A stretch of 37,531 nucleotides of DNA from an uncultured Rhodocyclaceae bacterium (GCA_934271525.1 CAKQRL010000017.1:1-37531); one strand, 5' to 3'; numbered from the stretch's first letter, positions 7,107-15,707 are shown. Made by a program: numbers and translations. Notes: generated by a model not told the origin, from the letters alone.

Positions 7107-8732
7107 TTATTTTTGCTTATCCTTTGTGGCAACCAAAGCCATGCAAACAATGCCATTGGTGCCGCAAGTTTGCGGCGGGGCAAAGATAAATTCAACATCC
7201 GCCTTTGTGTTGGGCGGGCAAACCAACTTGGGCGTGTAGAAAAATGGAATGTGCGGGTGCGCCTCCAATGTTTTTTGCGCAAAAGCAATGCACACGGGAA
7301 TTCCAGCTTCTGTTGCCGCTGTGATGAACACCGCCACACTTGGGGAAATTTCTTCGCCAACCTTTTTGCGTTGCAATTCATTGGGGAAAAGTTTTTCAAT
7401 TGTTGGATAGATATCGGCAAAAACCAAGGGCGATTTTTTGGATTTTGCATATTCTTTTTCAACAAAATTTTTTAAATAAATGGCTGTTGGATTCATACTC
7501 AAATGCCGATAGGGCGACATAAATATTTTATTTAAATTGTTGTTGGTATCTATATTTTTAAAAATAACCATTCCTATTAAAACAATCAAAAATCCAAAAG
7601 TAAAAATATTTTTTTGTTTTGTTTTATTTGCGGCAATCAATAATGGTGTTAAAAGCGTGGTATAAAGAATAGGCGGCAGAGCCATCAAATAAAACATAGA
7701 ATAATAATTTAAATCACTTGTATATTTCCAATGGTAAAAAATGCAAACAAAATACAAAGCAAAACATAATAAAATGGTGTTGCGAATATTTTGAAACGTA
7801 TCAACAAAAAAGAAATCTTTTTTATGAAATGTTCCACGTGGTAAAAAAATCATCAAATAAAATAAAATGATGATTAAGGATGAGTAAAAAATATTCAAAA
7901 AATGCCCCGCACCATCGGTAATAACCAAACGCGGCACGGTGAACAAAACATCGTCAAAGGTAGGGCGGTTTGCCAAATCCATTTGCATTTTGCGGGATGC
8001 TTGGAATAAATAATCCAAATTGGATGGATTGTTTAAATAAGCATCAATAAAAATAGGTGAAGCAAAAATTATTGCAATGAAAACCGCAACAATGCTTTGC
8101 GTTTTAAAATGCGTCATTATTTTGTTTTTTGATTTTAATCCAAAAACAATGGCAACCAATAAAAACGGCAGGGTAAAAAATGGCATTGTGGCGTAGCCGT
8201 GGATTAAAATACAAGCCGTAAAAACAGCAATGATTAAATAATTAAAATTGCCACGGATTAAATGCAATAAGGCAATAACAAATAACAAATAAGCGGCGGT
8301 TAAACGGTAAGGAATCCAAATGCCCGAACATTCCTTGGCAAAAACAGCATAAAGCGCAACAAATAAAAAAGCATATTTAAAATTAAAATTTTTAAAATAA
8401 AGTTTGGATAAAGCAATTGCTGAAAATATTAAAAATACTGCATTTAAAAAAGTAACTCCCCATTGCCATGCTTGCAATTTTGTTAAACCAAAGGGGATGA
8501 ATATTTTTTCAAAAATAAAATTGCAATAAAACCAAAAAGGCCCCGGGTGTGAAAAACCGAATTTAGACCAATGCCCGACTAATAAATAACCATCGCGTTC
8601 AATGCGCAGGGTATTTAAAACGTCTCCTGCAATATCGGATGCTGCAAAAGAACCTTCCCAAAAATCTACCCACAAAGAAACACCGTAAAGCGCGAATAAA
8701 AAAAGAAGTGGGAATTTTAAATTTTTCATCAT
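7107..8732 (-). CDS. GT-C type membrane protein 1, putative polyprenyl-P-arabinofuranose-dependent glycosyltransferase
   Basis: 541 aa with about ten membrane helices and a soluble C-terminal tail. It is one of three tandem paralogues. The first extracytoplasmic loop carries the shared signature: DIAGD (D33, D37), then GHWS, then SHPGPFWFY (61-69); acidic residues in the first loop are the GT-C catalytic hallmark. The C-terminal region keeps a four-Cys pattern (VC, VC, TC, VC) shared with the other two. GT-C enzymes use lipid-phosphate sugars on the periplasmic side. The adjacent DprE1/DprE2/UbiA/GtrA genes point to polyprenyl-phosphoryl arabinofuranose as donor, by analogy with TfpW, the pilin arabinosyltransferase of P. 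aeruginosa. ATG is 8732 (or 8729); two bases separate it from the preceding gene's stop. Last gene of its operon. Donor and acceptor are inferred. Confidence 0.75.
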   Translation of the reverse strand: MMKNLKFPLLFLFALYGVSLWVDFWEGSFAASDIAGDVLNTLRIERDGYLLVGHWSKFGFSHPGPFWFYCNFIFEKIFIPFGLTKLQAWQWGVTFLNAVFLIFSAIALSKLYFKNFNFKYAFLFVALYAVFAKECSGIWIPYRLTAAYLLFVIALLHLIRGNFNYLIIAVFTACILIHGYATMPFFTLPFLLVAIVFGLKSKNKIMTHFKTQSIVAVFIAIIFASPIFIDAYLNNPSNLDYLFQASRKMQMDLANRPTFDDVLFTVPRLVITDGAGHFLNIFYSSLIIILFYLMIFLPRGTFHKKDFFFVDTFQNIRNTILLCFALYFVCIFYHWKYTSDLNYYSMFYLMALPPILYTTLLTPLLIAANKTKQKNIFTFGFLIVLIGMVIFKNIDTNNNLNKIFMSPYRHLSMNPTAIYLKNFVEKEYAKSKKSPLVFADIYPTIEKLFPNELQRKKVGEEISPSVAVFITAATEAGIPVCIAFAQKTLEAHPHIPFFYTPKLVCPPNTKADVEFIFAPPQTCGTNGIVCMALVATKDKQK

Positions 8733-8734
8733 TA

Positions 8735-10270
8735 TTATTTTTGTTTAATCATTGCAAAATAATCGCCTTTAAAAAGGCAGGGTTGATTTTTGCCACAATT
8801 TTTAGGCGGAATAATTAAAAATTCCGGCGGCATATTTTGCGGGCAGCGGTGTTTTTTTGTCAAGGTAATGTTGCTGGTATCCGCCGTTTGCGCCAAGCAA
8901 ACCGCAATGCCTTGTTCGTTAAATTCTACCAACACGCCCAAAAGCATATGCACGGAGTTAATAATAAAATCCAACGGTGCGGTTAAATCTGTGCTGATGG
9001 CAAGGGGCGTTTTGAAACCTTCTTTTTGAATGGTTGAAATGACCGATTGGGCATTATTTTCAAAAAACACAACCGCCGAATCGGGAGCGGGTTTGGAATA
9101 AAACAAAATGGGAGTAAAAATCAAAATAAGCGCCGTTTTAATTTTAAAATGCGGTTGTTTTAAAAAAGCCAAATGGTAAAAAGGTGTTAAAATAGTAATA
9201 AAAATCAACGGTGGCAAAGCGGTTAAATAATTTACCGCATAAGCAATAAATGGGGCAGGCGTGCGGAATTTAAAATATAGAATTGTTGTGGCATAAATTA
9301 AAAAGCAGAATAATAATAAAACTTTGCTTTTTTTTAAAAAATCGCAAAAATCAAAATCTTTTTTTGTGAGATTGCCACGTTTTTGGGATAAGAAAATAAA
9401 CAAAAACAACAATGGGAAAACAAAAAAGAAAGTGTAATTGATATATTTATGCATTGAATCACCCTTGGTTATCCATTGTTCAAATATTATAAAAAGAATA
9501 TCAAAAAGTTCTGGTTTTTCAGCGTTTTGCATGCGTTGGTTGGCGGAGAACAAATGATTTAAATTTGAATCGGGTTGATTTAAAATAAAATCAATAATAA
9601 TTGGGCTTGCAAAAAATAATGCCATTAAAAAAGATGCAATAAAAATTGCTTTAAAATGCTTTAAATTTTTTTCAGTTTTATAACCAATTAAAAAAGCGAT
9701 GAAAATAAAAGGCAATGTAAAAAACGGCATAATGGCATAGCCGTGAATGAGAATGCAGGCAAAGAAAACGGCTGGGAAGATATAATTAAACTTTCCGCGT
9801 GTGAGTAATAATAAAGAAATAAAAAATGTCAAATAAGGTGTGATGATGCGATACGGCATCCAAAGGTTGCTCAATGAATCTGAAAAACTGCACAATAAAA
9901 ATGCAAATAAAATAGAAAATGTAAAATCCCAACGTTCAAAAAAATAATAAGATAAACTGCGGGCAGAAAATGTGATAACTGTGGCGTTAAATAATAAAGA
10001 AGCGATAAACCATTCTTGTAAGCGTGAAAATGAAAATGGCGTTAAAATAATTTCAAACAATCGGTTGTAATAAAACCAAAAAGGTCCCGGGTGGTTGAAT
10101 TGCCACACCGACCAATGCCCAACTAGCAAATAACCTTCATCGCGTAAGCGGTTGGCTGTTAACATATCGCCCGCAATATCGCCCACGGCATAAACGTGGG
10201 TGAAAACGCCTAATGAAAATACGCCAAAAAGAATAAATAAAAAGAGAAAAATAATTTTTATTTTTTTCAT
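8735..10270 (-). CDS. GT-C type membrane protein 2, putative arabinofuranosyltransferase paralogue
   Basis: 511 aa from ATG 10270, which overlaps the TGA of the preceding gene as ATGA, implying translational coupling; an upstream TTG at 10324 would need a long overlap and is rejected. It has an N-terminal Lys-rich start and membrane helix, then the loop signature DIAGD (D31, D35), GHWS and NHPGPFWFY (59-67), multiple helices, and a C-terminal tail with VC, RC, NC and PC. Clearly homologous to both neighbours but well diverged, especially in the tail, so the duplications are old or under diversifying selection. Base composition is more AT-rich than the housekeeping genes around the locus. Role inferred from context as for its neighbours. 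Confidence 0.75.
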   Translation of the reverse strand: MKKIKIIFLFLFILFGVFSLGVFTHVYAVGDIAGDMLTANRLRDEGYLLVGHWSVWQFNHPGPFWFYYNRLFEIILTPFSFSRLQEWFIASLLFNATVITFSARSLSYYFFERWDFTFSILFAFLLCSFSDSLSNLWMPYRIITPYLTFFISLLLLTRGKFNYIFPAVFFACILIHGYAIMPFFTLPFIFIAFLIGYKTEKNLKHFKAIFIASFLMALFFASPIIIDFILNQPDSNLNHLFSANQRMQNAEKPELFDILFIIFEQWITKGDSMHKYINYTFFFVFPLLFLFIFLSQKRGNLTKKDFDFCDFLKKSKVLLLFCFLIYATTILYFKFRTPAPFIAYAVNYLTALPPLIFITILTPFYHLAFLKQPHFKIKTALILIFTPILFYSKPAPDSAVVFFENNAQSVISTIQKEGFKTPLAISTDLTAPLDFIINSVHMLLGVLVEFNEQGIAVCLAQTADTSNITLTKKHRCPQNMPPEFLIIPPKNCGKNQPCLFKGDYFAMIKQK

Positions 10271-11862
10271 TTTATTTTTATCAATCCAAAATTTTCCGAA
10301 ATGCCAAGACAATTTTTTTTGCAATTTTCGGGTTTGGTTAAAAGAATGTTGGCGTTATCGGTTTTATTGCAAATATGTTTTTGGGTAAACATTGGCGGGC
10401 TGATATTTAAAGTATTTACCACGCAAGCGTGAATGTTTTGTTGATTCAACTCTTCTAATAAACCCAAAATAAACCATGTTAATTCGTTATTAAAATTGGA
10501 ATGACCAAAATTGTTAGGTGGTGTTTGCGATGAAATTTTCACTTCTTTAAATAAAACGGAATAAATAATTTCGCCATTTTTGTAATCGGAAGGAATATAA
10601 TCTAACCCAATATTTATTTTTTCTTTTCCAATGTTTTTAATGGCGTTGCTGATAATTTTGATTTGGTGGTTGGTGCGCACGCTGGGCAATTCTAATTGTA
10701 AATGAAGAATTAAAATTAAAATAATTGCCAAAATAACCCACAACCATTGAAATTTTATTTTTTCAGTATAAAAAGGAACTAAAAGCGCCGCCATTAAAAT
10801 AGGCGGCAAGGCTGTTAAATAGTAAGCGGAATAAACCAAAAAAGGAGCAAAGCCCGGAGCAAAGGTAAAACGCCAAAAATAAAAAATAGAAAGCGAATAA
10901 AATAAAAGCATTAAAATAATTATGCCAAATAGTTTTTGAAAATAATGACGATTAAAAGATGGTTTTTGTTTTTTTGATAATAATAAAATGCCAACAATCG
11001 GCAATAATAGCAAAAAAGTATAATCAGGGTTGGCAGAATAAGCGGATTCATTTTTATTCAACCAACGGTAAAATATTTCATAAATAATGCTATTTAATTG
11101 TGGATGTTTTTTTTCTTGCATTGCCGCATTGGCGGCGAGCATTGTTTCTAAATTGGAGTGGGGTTTGTTTAAAAAATAATCAATAATAATCGGGCTTGCA
11201 AAAAGTAGGGTAATTAAAATAGAGAAAATAAAAATGGTTTTAAAAGGTTTTAAATCCTTTTGTTTTTTTAAGCCGATTAAAAAAGCGACTAATAAAAAGG
11301 GCAAAGTGAAAATTGGCATTGTGGCATAACCGTGAATTAAAATGCAACTTAAAAAAACGGCTGGCAAAATATAATTCAAATGCCCACGTGCAAGGTGCAA
11401 CAAACAAATAAAAAAAGCGCAAAAAGGCGCAACAATGCGCCAAGGCATCCACAAATTGCCGACTTGTTCAACAAAATGGCAAAATAAAAAAATGAAAATA
11501 AAGGAAAATACCGCATCAAACTTTTTGAAAAAATAATGGGATAAAGAAAATGCGGAAAATAAAATAAAAATAGAACTAATAAAACTCGCCCCAATGCGCC
11601 ACATTTGCAGGCGATTTAAATTAAATATTTGCAAAATATTTTCAATAAAATAATTGTAATATAACCAAAAAGGTCCCGGGTGATTAAACCCCCACGTTGA
11701 CCAATGCCCGATGAATAAAACGCCTTCGTCTTTTATTTTATTAGTGGTGAGCATATCGCCTGCAAAATCAGCGATTGGGTAAAATGGAAATAATGTTGCC
11801 CATTCAAATGCGCCATAAAAGGCAAATAAAAATAACAGAAAAAGGGTGGTTTTTTGTTTCAT
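10267..11862 (-). CDS. GT-C type membrane protein 3, putative arabinofuranosyltransferase paralogue
   Basis: 531 aa from ATG 11862 (MKQKTTLFLL); an ORF start at 11898 would translate part of the palindromic repeat and is rejected. First gene of the three-gene operon. Loop signature DFAGD (D32, D36), GHWS, NHPGPFWLYY (60-69); about ten membrane helices; C-terminal tail with AC, IC, NC and NC. The tail carries an extra insert rich in Lys/Asn/Ile relative to the others. GTGGA in the repeat arm lies about 9 bases before the ATG and may act as a poor ribosome site. Three transferases of one family next to a single donor pathway suggest sequential or multi-site sugar addition. Confidence 0.75.
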   Translation of the reverse strand: MKQKTTLFLLFLFAFYGAFEWATLFPFYPIADFAGDMLTTNKIKDEGVLFIGHWSTWGFNHPGPFWLYYNYFIENILQIFNLNRLQMWRIGASFISSIFILFSAFSLSHYFFKKFDAVFSFIFIFLFCHFVEQVGNLWMPWRIVAPFCAFFICLLHLARGHLNYILPAVFLSCILIHGYATMPIFTLPFLLVAFLIGLKKQKDLKPFKTIFIFSILITLLFASPIIIDYFLNKPHSNLETMLAANAAMQEKKHPQLNSIIYEIFYRWLNKNESAYSANPDYTFLLLLPIVGILLLSKKQKPSFNRHYFQKLFGIIILMLLFYSLSIFYFWRFTFAPGFAPFLVYSAYYLTALPPILMAALLVPFYTEKIKFQWLWVILAIILILILHLQLELPSVRTNHQIKIISNAIKNIGKEKINIGLDYIPSDYKNGEIIYSVLFKEVKISSQTPPNNFGHSNFNNELTWFILGLLEELNQQNIHACVVNTLNISPPMFTQKHICNKTDNANILLTKPENCKKNCLGISENFGLIKIK

Positions 11863-11871
11863 TGCAATTTT

Positions 11872-11921
11872 CCACGGTAAACATTTTATTTTTTTCAAAA
11901 AAATATTCGGTTTACCGTGGA
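11872..11921. repeat. 50-bp palindromic element, intact copy (co-directional boundary)
   Basis: CCACGGTAAAC arm, T7-C-A7 centre, GGTTTACCGTGGA arm. It lies between the stop of the DprE2-like gene and the first GT-C gene, both minus strand. It probably splits donor synthesis from the transferase operon. Confidence 0.88.
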
Positions 11922-11927
11922 TTTTTT

Positions 11928-12674
11928 TTAAATGTTGAGTTTATTAAAAATAAAGCTTGGCAAATGGCGAATAATCCACATAATCAATGCCCACAAGGGC
12001 GGAGTGTAAATAGTTGTGCGATTTTTTGCGATGCCCTGCACAATTTGTGCGGCAACAACATCAACCGCTGCGCGTTTGTTGCCCGGTTTAGCAGGCAAAT
12101 TTGCCGTCATTGGCGTGGCGGTGGGGCCGGGTTTGATGAGAATAACGTGAACGTTTGAACCTGCAAAACGGTGTTGCAAGCCTTGGGCGTAGCGCGTGAT
12201 GAGCCCTTTGGGTGCGCCGTAAATGTAGTTGGATTTGCGCCCGCGATCGCCCGCCACAGAACCGATGACGGCAAGTTTGCCCTGCATTGATTTTTCTAAT
12301 TGCTGGGCAAAGGCTTCCATAAACAAGGCGCTGGATACGGCATTGATTGCCAAGGATGATTTGCATAATTCCAAATCATTTTGCGCTTCTTCTTGGTCGG
12401 GCAACGTGCCGTGGGCGATTAAAACAATATCAATGGGTGCGCCTTTTGCACAATGTTCGGCAAAGTTTTGAATTTTTTGCGTATCCAAAAAATCAAAGCT
12501 TGCTGTTTCAATTTGTGATTGCGGCGAGCGCACGAGCAAATCATTTTTGACGTTTTGCAATTTTTCGGCATTGCGTGCCAACAAATAAAAACCGCAAGGT
12601 TGTTTGGCTGCCCAAAGCCGTGCGCAGTGTTCTGCCATAGAAGATGTGGCGCCGATGATGACAATTTTTTGCAT
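11928..12674 (-). CDS. DprE2-like short-chain dehydrogenase (decaprenylphospho-2-keto-erythro-pentose reductase homologue)
   Basis: 248 aa SDR. The nucleotide site is IIGATSSMAEHCARLWA (6-22), very like mycobacterial DprE2. Catalytic residues are S139 (GSVAGDRGRKSNY block), Y152 and K156 (YGAPK). In the known pathway DprE2 reduces the 2-keto intermediate made by DprE1, completing epimerisation of polyprenyl-phosphoryl ribose to arabinose. A hydrophobic C-terminal helix (WALIMWIIRHLPSF) suggests membrane association, as fits a lipid substrate. The stop of the DprE1-like gene is 5 bases upstream, so the two are co-transcribed in the order DprE1 then DprE2. Function is assigned by homology plus context. 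Confidence 0.87.
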   Translation of the reverse strand: MQKIVIIGATSSMAEHCARLWAAKQPCGFYLLARNAEKLQNVKNDLLVRSPQSQIETASFDFLDTQKIQNFAEHCAKGAPIDIVLIAHGTLPDQEEAQNDLELCKSSLAINAVSSALFMEAFAQQLEKSMQGKLAVIGSVAGDRGRKSNYIYGAPKGLITRYAQGLQHRFAGSNVHVILIKPGPTATPMTANLPAKPGNKRAAVDVVAAQIVQGIAKNRTTIYTPPLWALIMWIIRHLPSFIFNKLNI

Positions 12675-12679
12675 GTTTT

Positions 12680-13975
12680 TTACTCCATCAAACGGCGGAA
12701 CAAGTCGGATGAAAAACCCTTATCGCGCCATTTTAAAAATTCGTTTAATTGTGGGTAAGTTTGGTGAAACATTGTGCGCGGCATGCGGGCATCCTTGGCG
12801 GGGTAAAGCCTGCCGCCTGCATTTTGCACAATGGCATCCAAGTTGGTGAATAAACTTTCGGTTTTGTCATTCAAGTTGGGAAAATCAAGTGCAAGCGTTG
12901 TGCCCTCAAATGGAAAACTCAACAACCCGGGCGATGGTTGATTACCAAAAGTTTTGAGCACCGCCAAAAATGAACCCGTGCCCGATTGCGCAATGCTTTG
13001 GAGCATTGCCGCGGTGGCTTCCTTTGCAGAAGCAGGTGGCACAACGCTTTGGTATTGATAAAAACCTTTGGGACCATAAAGGCGATTCCATTGCCGCACG
13101 TTGTCCAAAGGATAAAAAAACGGCACATAATGCGTTAAGCATTCGCCTTTTTTGGCTTGCATAAGCGTGTAATAAGCCATATTAAAAGCACGCAAGGAAA
13201 GCGCATTGACCATTGAAAAAGGCGGTGTAAAAGGCATAGCTAGCGTTAAATTTTTGCGCGGCACTTCGTCATGTGCCACAAAATTCCCGCGCATAAAAAT
13301 GCCGCGCCCTTGGGTGTTCAAGCAATCAATCCACGCCACGGTGTGCGCCCATTCGGTGGAAGATTGCGATAATTCAAAAAACTCATCCAAACTTTTAAAG
13401 GCGATATTTTCAGTTTTGAGCCAAGCGCCCGGGGTTTTTTGTAGTTGCAAGGTTGCGGTGGTGATAATGCCGGTTAGACCAAGCCCGCCGATGGTTGCCG
13501 CAAAATAAGGCGAATTGCTAGTTGGTGTGCAATGCAAGGTTTCTCCATTGCTGCGCAACAAATCAAAAGCCAAAACGTGTGCGCCAAATGTGCCGCAAAC
13601 GTGGTGGCTTTTGCCATGCACATCGTTGGCAATGGCGCCGCCAACCGTTACAAATTGCGTGCCCGGGGTCACCGGCAACATCCAACCTTGTGGGATAAAA
13701 AACGCTTGAATATCTTTTAACAAAACGCCTGCTTCGCATTTTAAAACGCCAGTTTGCGAATCAAAGTGAATAAAGCGATCCAACGCCGTGGTGTTGATGA
13801 GCGCGCCTTCGGGGTTTAAGCAAACATCGCCGTAACTGCGGCCTTTGCCAAATGCCAAAAATGAGGTGGATTTGTTGTTTAAAATTGTGGGCACATCGGC
13901 AATTTTGTGTGGGTAAAAAACGCTATGCACATCGGCGTGCAAGCGCCCCCAAGATGAAACAATTTCTTTAATCAT
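12680..13975 (-). CDS. DprE1-like FAD-dependent oxidoreductase (decaprenylphospho-ribose 2-oxidase homologue)
   Basis: 431 aa from ATG 13975 (MIKEIVSSWGRLH), 8 bases overlapping the GtrA stop. The FAD/vanillyl-alcohol-oxidase fold is shown by FGKGRSYGDVCLN (42-54) and TPGTQFVTVGGAIANDVHGK (103-122), followed by HHVCGTFG; the C-terminus has GGRLYPAKDARMP and a YPQLNEF segment. These blocks match mycobacterial DprE1 and its relatives in pilin-arabinosylating Pseudomonas. It would oxidise the 2'-OH of polyprenyl-phosphoryl ribose to a 2-keto intermediate. Adjacent to its partner DprE2-like gene. Confidence 0.87.
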   Translation of the reverse strand: MIKEIVSSWGRLHADVHSVFYPHKIADVPTILNNKSTSFLAFGKGRSYGDVCLNPEGALINTTALDRFIHFDSQTGVLKCEAGVLLKDIQAFFIPQGWMLPVTPGTQFVTVGGAIANDVHGKSHHVCGTFGAHVLAFDLLRSNGETLHCTPTSNSPYFAATIGGLGLTGIITTATLQLQKTPGAWLKTENIAFKSLDEFFELSQSSTEWAHTVAWIDCLNTQGRGIFMRGNFVAHDEVPRKNLTLAMPFTPPFSMVNALSLRAFNMAYYTLMQAKKGECLTHYVPFFYPLDNVRQWNRLYGPKGFYQYQSVVPPASAKEATAAMLQSIAQSGTGSFLAVLKTFGNQPSPGLLSFPFEGTTLALDFPNLNDKTESLFTNLDAIVQNAGGRLYPAKDARMPRTMFHQTYPQLNEFLKWRDKGFSSDLFRRLME

Positions 13976-14378
13976 ATTGAGCTGTAAAAACGTAGCGTTT
14001 ATCCAAGTGGTATTTGCTGCAATAGCCGATGGCAAGCCCCAAAATGCCGCCCAAATAGCGCATTGTTTTGGTGGCAAAAATGAGATGAAATGCCCATTCA
14101 AAACCCCAAAAAATGAGCGTGGTCAAAACGCCCATCAGCGCATACAGCAAAAAGGTTTTTTGGTGCGCTTTTTTGTTTTTGGGATAAAAACGAAAAATGT
14201 AGCGCCGATCCAACTCGTATTTTACAAGAAGACCCACGCCCGTGCCGATGAAAATAGATGCCGCAACGGAAAATGCGCCGTTGTAAAGTCGCACACTGCA
14301 ATCTTGCGCCACAATATTTGCTGCCGTGGCGATGAGCGCAAAAATAATATAATAAAGGGCGATTTTGGCGTTCATCAT
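13968..14378 (-). CDS. GtrA family small membrane protein (Rv3789-like)
   Basis: 136 aa with four predicted helices, from ATG 14378 (or 14375). Landmarks are ELDRRYIFRF and the terminal KYHLDKRYVF, the paired basic motifs typical of GtrA proteins. GtrA members take part in translocating or handling lipid-linked sugars; the mycobacterial homologue Rv3789 is encoded next to dprE1/dprE2 and has been tied to polyprenyl-phosphoryl arabinose use. Here it is the first gene of the GtrA-DprE1-DprE2 operon, and overlaps the next gene by 8 bases. The divergent UbiA start lies only 16 bases away, so promoters must be embedded in opposing coding DNA. Confidence 0.82.
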   Translation of the reverse strand: MMNAKIALYYIIFALIATAANIVAQDCSVRLYNGAFSVAASIFIGTGVGLLVKYELDRRYIFRFYPKNKKAHQKTFLLYALMGVLTTLIFWGFEWAFHLIFATKTMRYLGGILGLAIGYCSKYHLDKRYVFTAQYD

Positions 14379-14394
14379 TTTTTTGTTTTTTCTT

Positions 14395-15240
14395 ATGGCA
14401 ACACAACTTTGCGGCATTATACAACTCGTGCGCCCCAAACAATGGGTGAAAAACGCCTTTGTTTGGGCACCGCTTTTGTTTGTGGGCGCTTTTTTAAACC
14501 TTGCCGCCGTCATCAAAACATTGGAAGCCTTTTTGATTTTTTGTATTGCCGCTTCAATGGTTTATATCATCAACGATTTTAAGGATATAGAAAAAGACAA
14601 ACGCCACCCCAAAAAATCCAAAACGCGCCCGCTTGCATCCGGTGCGGCAAGCAAAAAATCCGCAGTCTTTCTTTTTTTATTTTTAAGTTTTTTGTTGGTT
14701 GTTGGCTATGTTGCTTTGCCCTCTATTTTTCCTGCCATCGCCATTTATTTGGCGCTTAATTTGGCGTATAGCTTTTATTTGAAACACCAGCCTGTGTGGG
14801 ATATTTTTTGTGTGGCTTTTGGTTTTGTGTTGCGGGTTTGGGCGGGCGCTTTGGCATTAAACGTGCAACTTTCTGAATGGATGCTCATCACCACGCTTTG
14901 CTTGGCGCTCTTTTTGGTTTCGGTGAAACGGCGCCAAGAATTAAAAGAACAAGGCACACAATCCCGCGCCGCTTTGGCAAAATACTCGGTTTCTTTAATT
15001 GACCGCTATGCCGAAATGTCCGCAACAGGCGCTTTGCTTTTTTATAGCTTGTTTGTGATTTCTCAAAAACCCGCACTTGCCATTACCATTCCGCTGGTGT
15101 TGTTTGGTTTGTTTCGTTATTGGTATGTGATGGAAATCAAAAACCTTGGCGAATCGCCTACGGATGCGCTTTTTTCTGATTGGCAACTGCCTTTTGTTGT
15201 TATTGTTTGGGGCATTTTTTGCGCCGTTGCACTTTTATAA
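14395..15240 (+). CDS. UbiA-family prenyltransferase, DPPR synthase homologue (5-phosphoribosyl-1-PP:polyprenyl-P transferase)
   Basis: 281 aa from ATG 14395, about eight helices. The first Asp-rich motif, NDFKDIEKDKRHPKKSKTRP (60-79), matches Rv3806c-type enzymes, which attach phosphoribose to decaprenyl phosphate, rather than the ubiquinone UbiA motif. The second catalytic region includes KRRQEL and a Lys/Tyr-rich loop ending YSVSLIDRY. It would commit the arabinofuranose donor pathway. The next gene (DUF212) starts 16 bases after the stop. Upstream frame extension to 14365 is rejected because the homology begins at LVRPKQWVKN. Confidence 0.87.
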   Translation: MATQLCGIIQLVRPKQWVKNAFVWAPLLFVGAFLNLAAVIKTLEAFLIFCIAASMVYIINDFKDIEKDKRHPKKSKTRPLASGAASKKSAVFLFLFLSFLLVVGYVALPSIFPAIAIYLALNLAYSFYLKHQPVWDIFCVAFGFVLRVWAGALALNVQLSEWMLITTLCLALFLVSVKRRQELKEQGTQSRAALAKYSVSLIDRYAEMSATGALLFYSLFVISQKPALAITIPLVLFGLFRYWYVMEIKNLGESPTDALFSDWQLPFVVIVWGIFCAVALL

Positions 15241-15256
15241 AAAAGGAATAAAAACT

Positions 15257-15658
15257 ATGGACTACGCTTTAACGCCTTTTATTGCTTGGCTTTTTGCAGG
15301 TTCTTTAAAATTTGCCATCAATTTCATTCGCCACGGCAAAAAAGCCAAATCGCTGATTGGCTATGGCGGCTTGCCCAGCAACCATTCGGCAATTGTTTCT
15401 TCTACTGCCGCTTTAATTGCTTTGAAACACGGCATTGATACGCCAGCTTTTGGCGTGGCGCTAACGCTTTGTTTTATTGTGATGATGGATGCAATGAGTT
15501 TGCGTTGTGAATTAGGAAAACACGCAGAACGTTTAAACAAAATGTCGCGCGACCAAAAATTCCGCGAACGCTTGGGCCACCGCCCGCACGAAGTTTTGGC
15601 AGGCATTGTGGTTGGCATTTTCACGGCGTTTGTGGTGTTTTCCACGGTAAACCCTTAA
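15257..15658 (+). CDS. DUF212 family membrane protein, putative phosphatase of the arabinose-lipid pathway
   Basis: 133 aa from ATG 15257 with AAGGA 10 bases before it. Family landmarks GGLPSNHSA (37-45) and GHRPHE (107-112) recall PAP2-like active sites (a short Ser-His loop and a distal His). In mycobacteria a PAP2-type protein (Rv3807c) is placed next to the DPPR synthase and proposed to remove the 5-phosphate; this DUF212 protein sits in the same spot and could do that. The last residues (FSTVNP, 128-133) and stop are encoded by a palindromic repeat. Phosphatase assignment is inference. Confidence 0.75.
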   Translation: MDYALTPFIAWLFAGSLKFAINFIRHGKKAKSLIGYGGLPSNHSAIVSSTAALIALKHGIDTPAFGVALTLCFIVMMDAMSLRCELGKHAERLNKMSRDQKFRERLGHRPHEVLAGIVVGIFTAFVVFSTVNP

Positions 15659-15691
15659 TTTTTTTGAAAAAAAATCCACGTTGACCGCGGA
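15642..15691. repeat. 50-bp palindromic element overlapping the DUF212 C-terminus
   Basis: CCACGGTAAAC arm, T7-G-A7 centre, CGTTGACCGCGGA arm (one decayed base). Bases 15642-15658 are translated and include the stop codon. It separates DUF212 from the ABC-F gene. Confidence 0.85.
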
Positions 15692-15707
15692 TTTTTATGT
15701 TTTAAGA

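Noticed and set aside
9365..9400. CCACG-like words within the GT-C genes (also near 7834) as repeat arms
   Set aside because: They match only five or six bases of the arm and lack GGT(A/C)AAC.
12942..13164. ORFs antisense to the DprE1-like gene
   Set aside because: Shadow frames with no start signal or family similarity.
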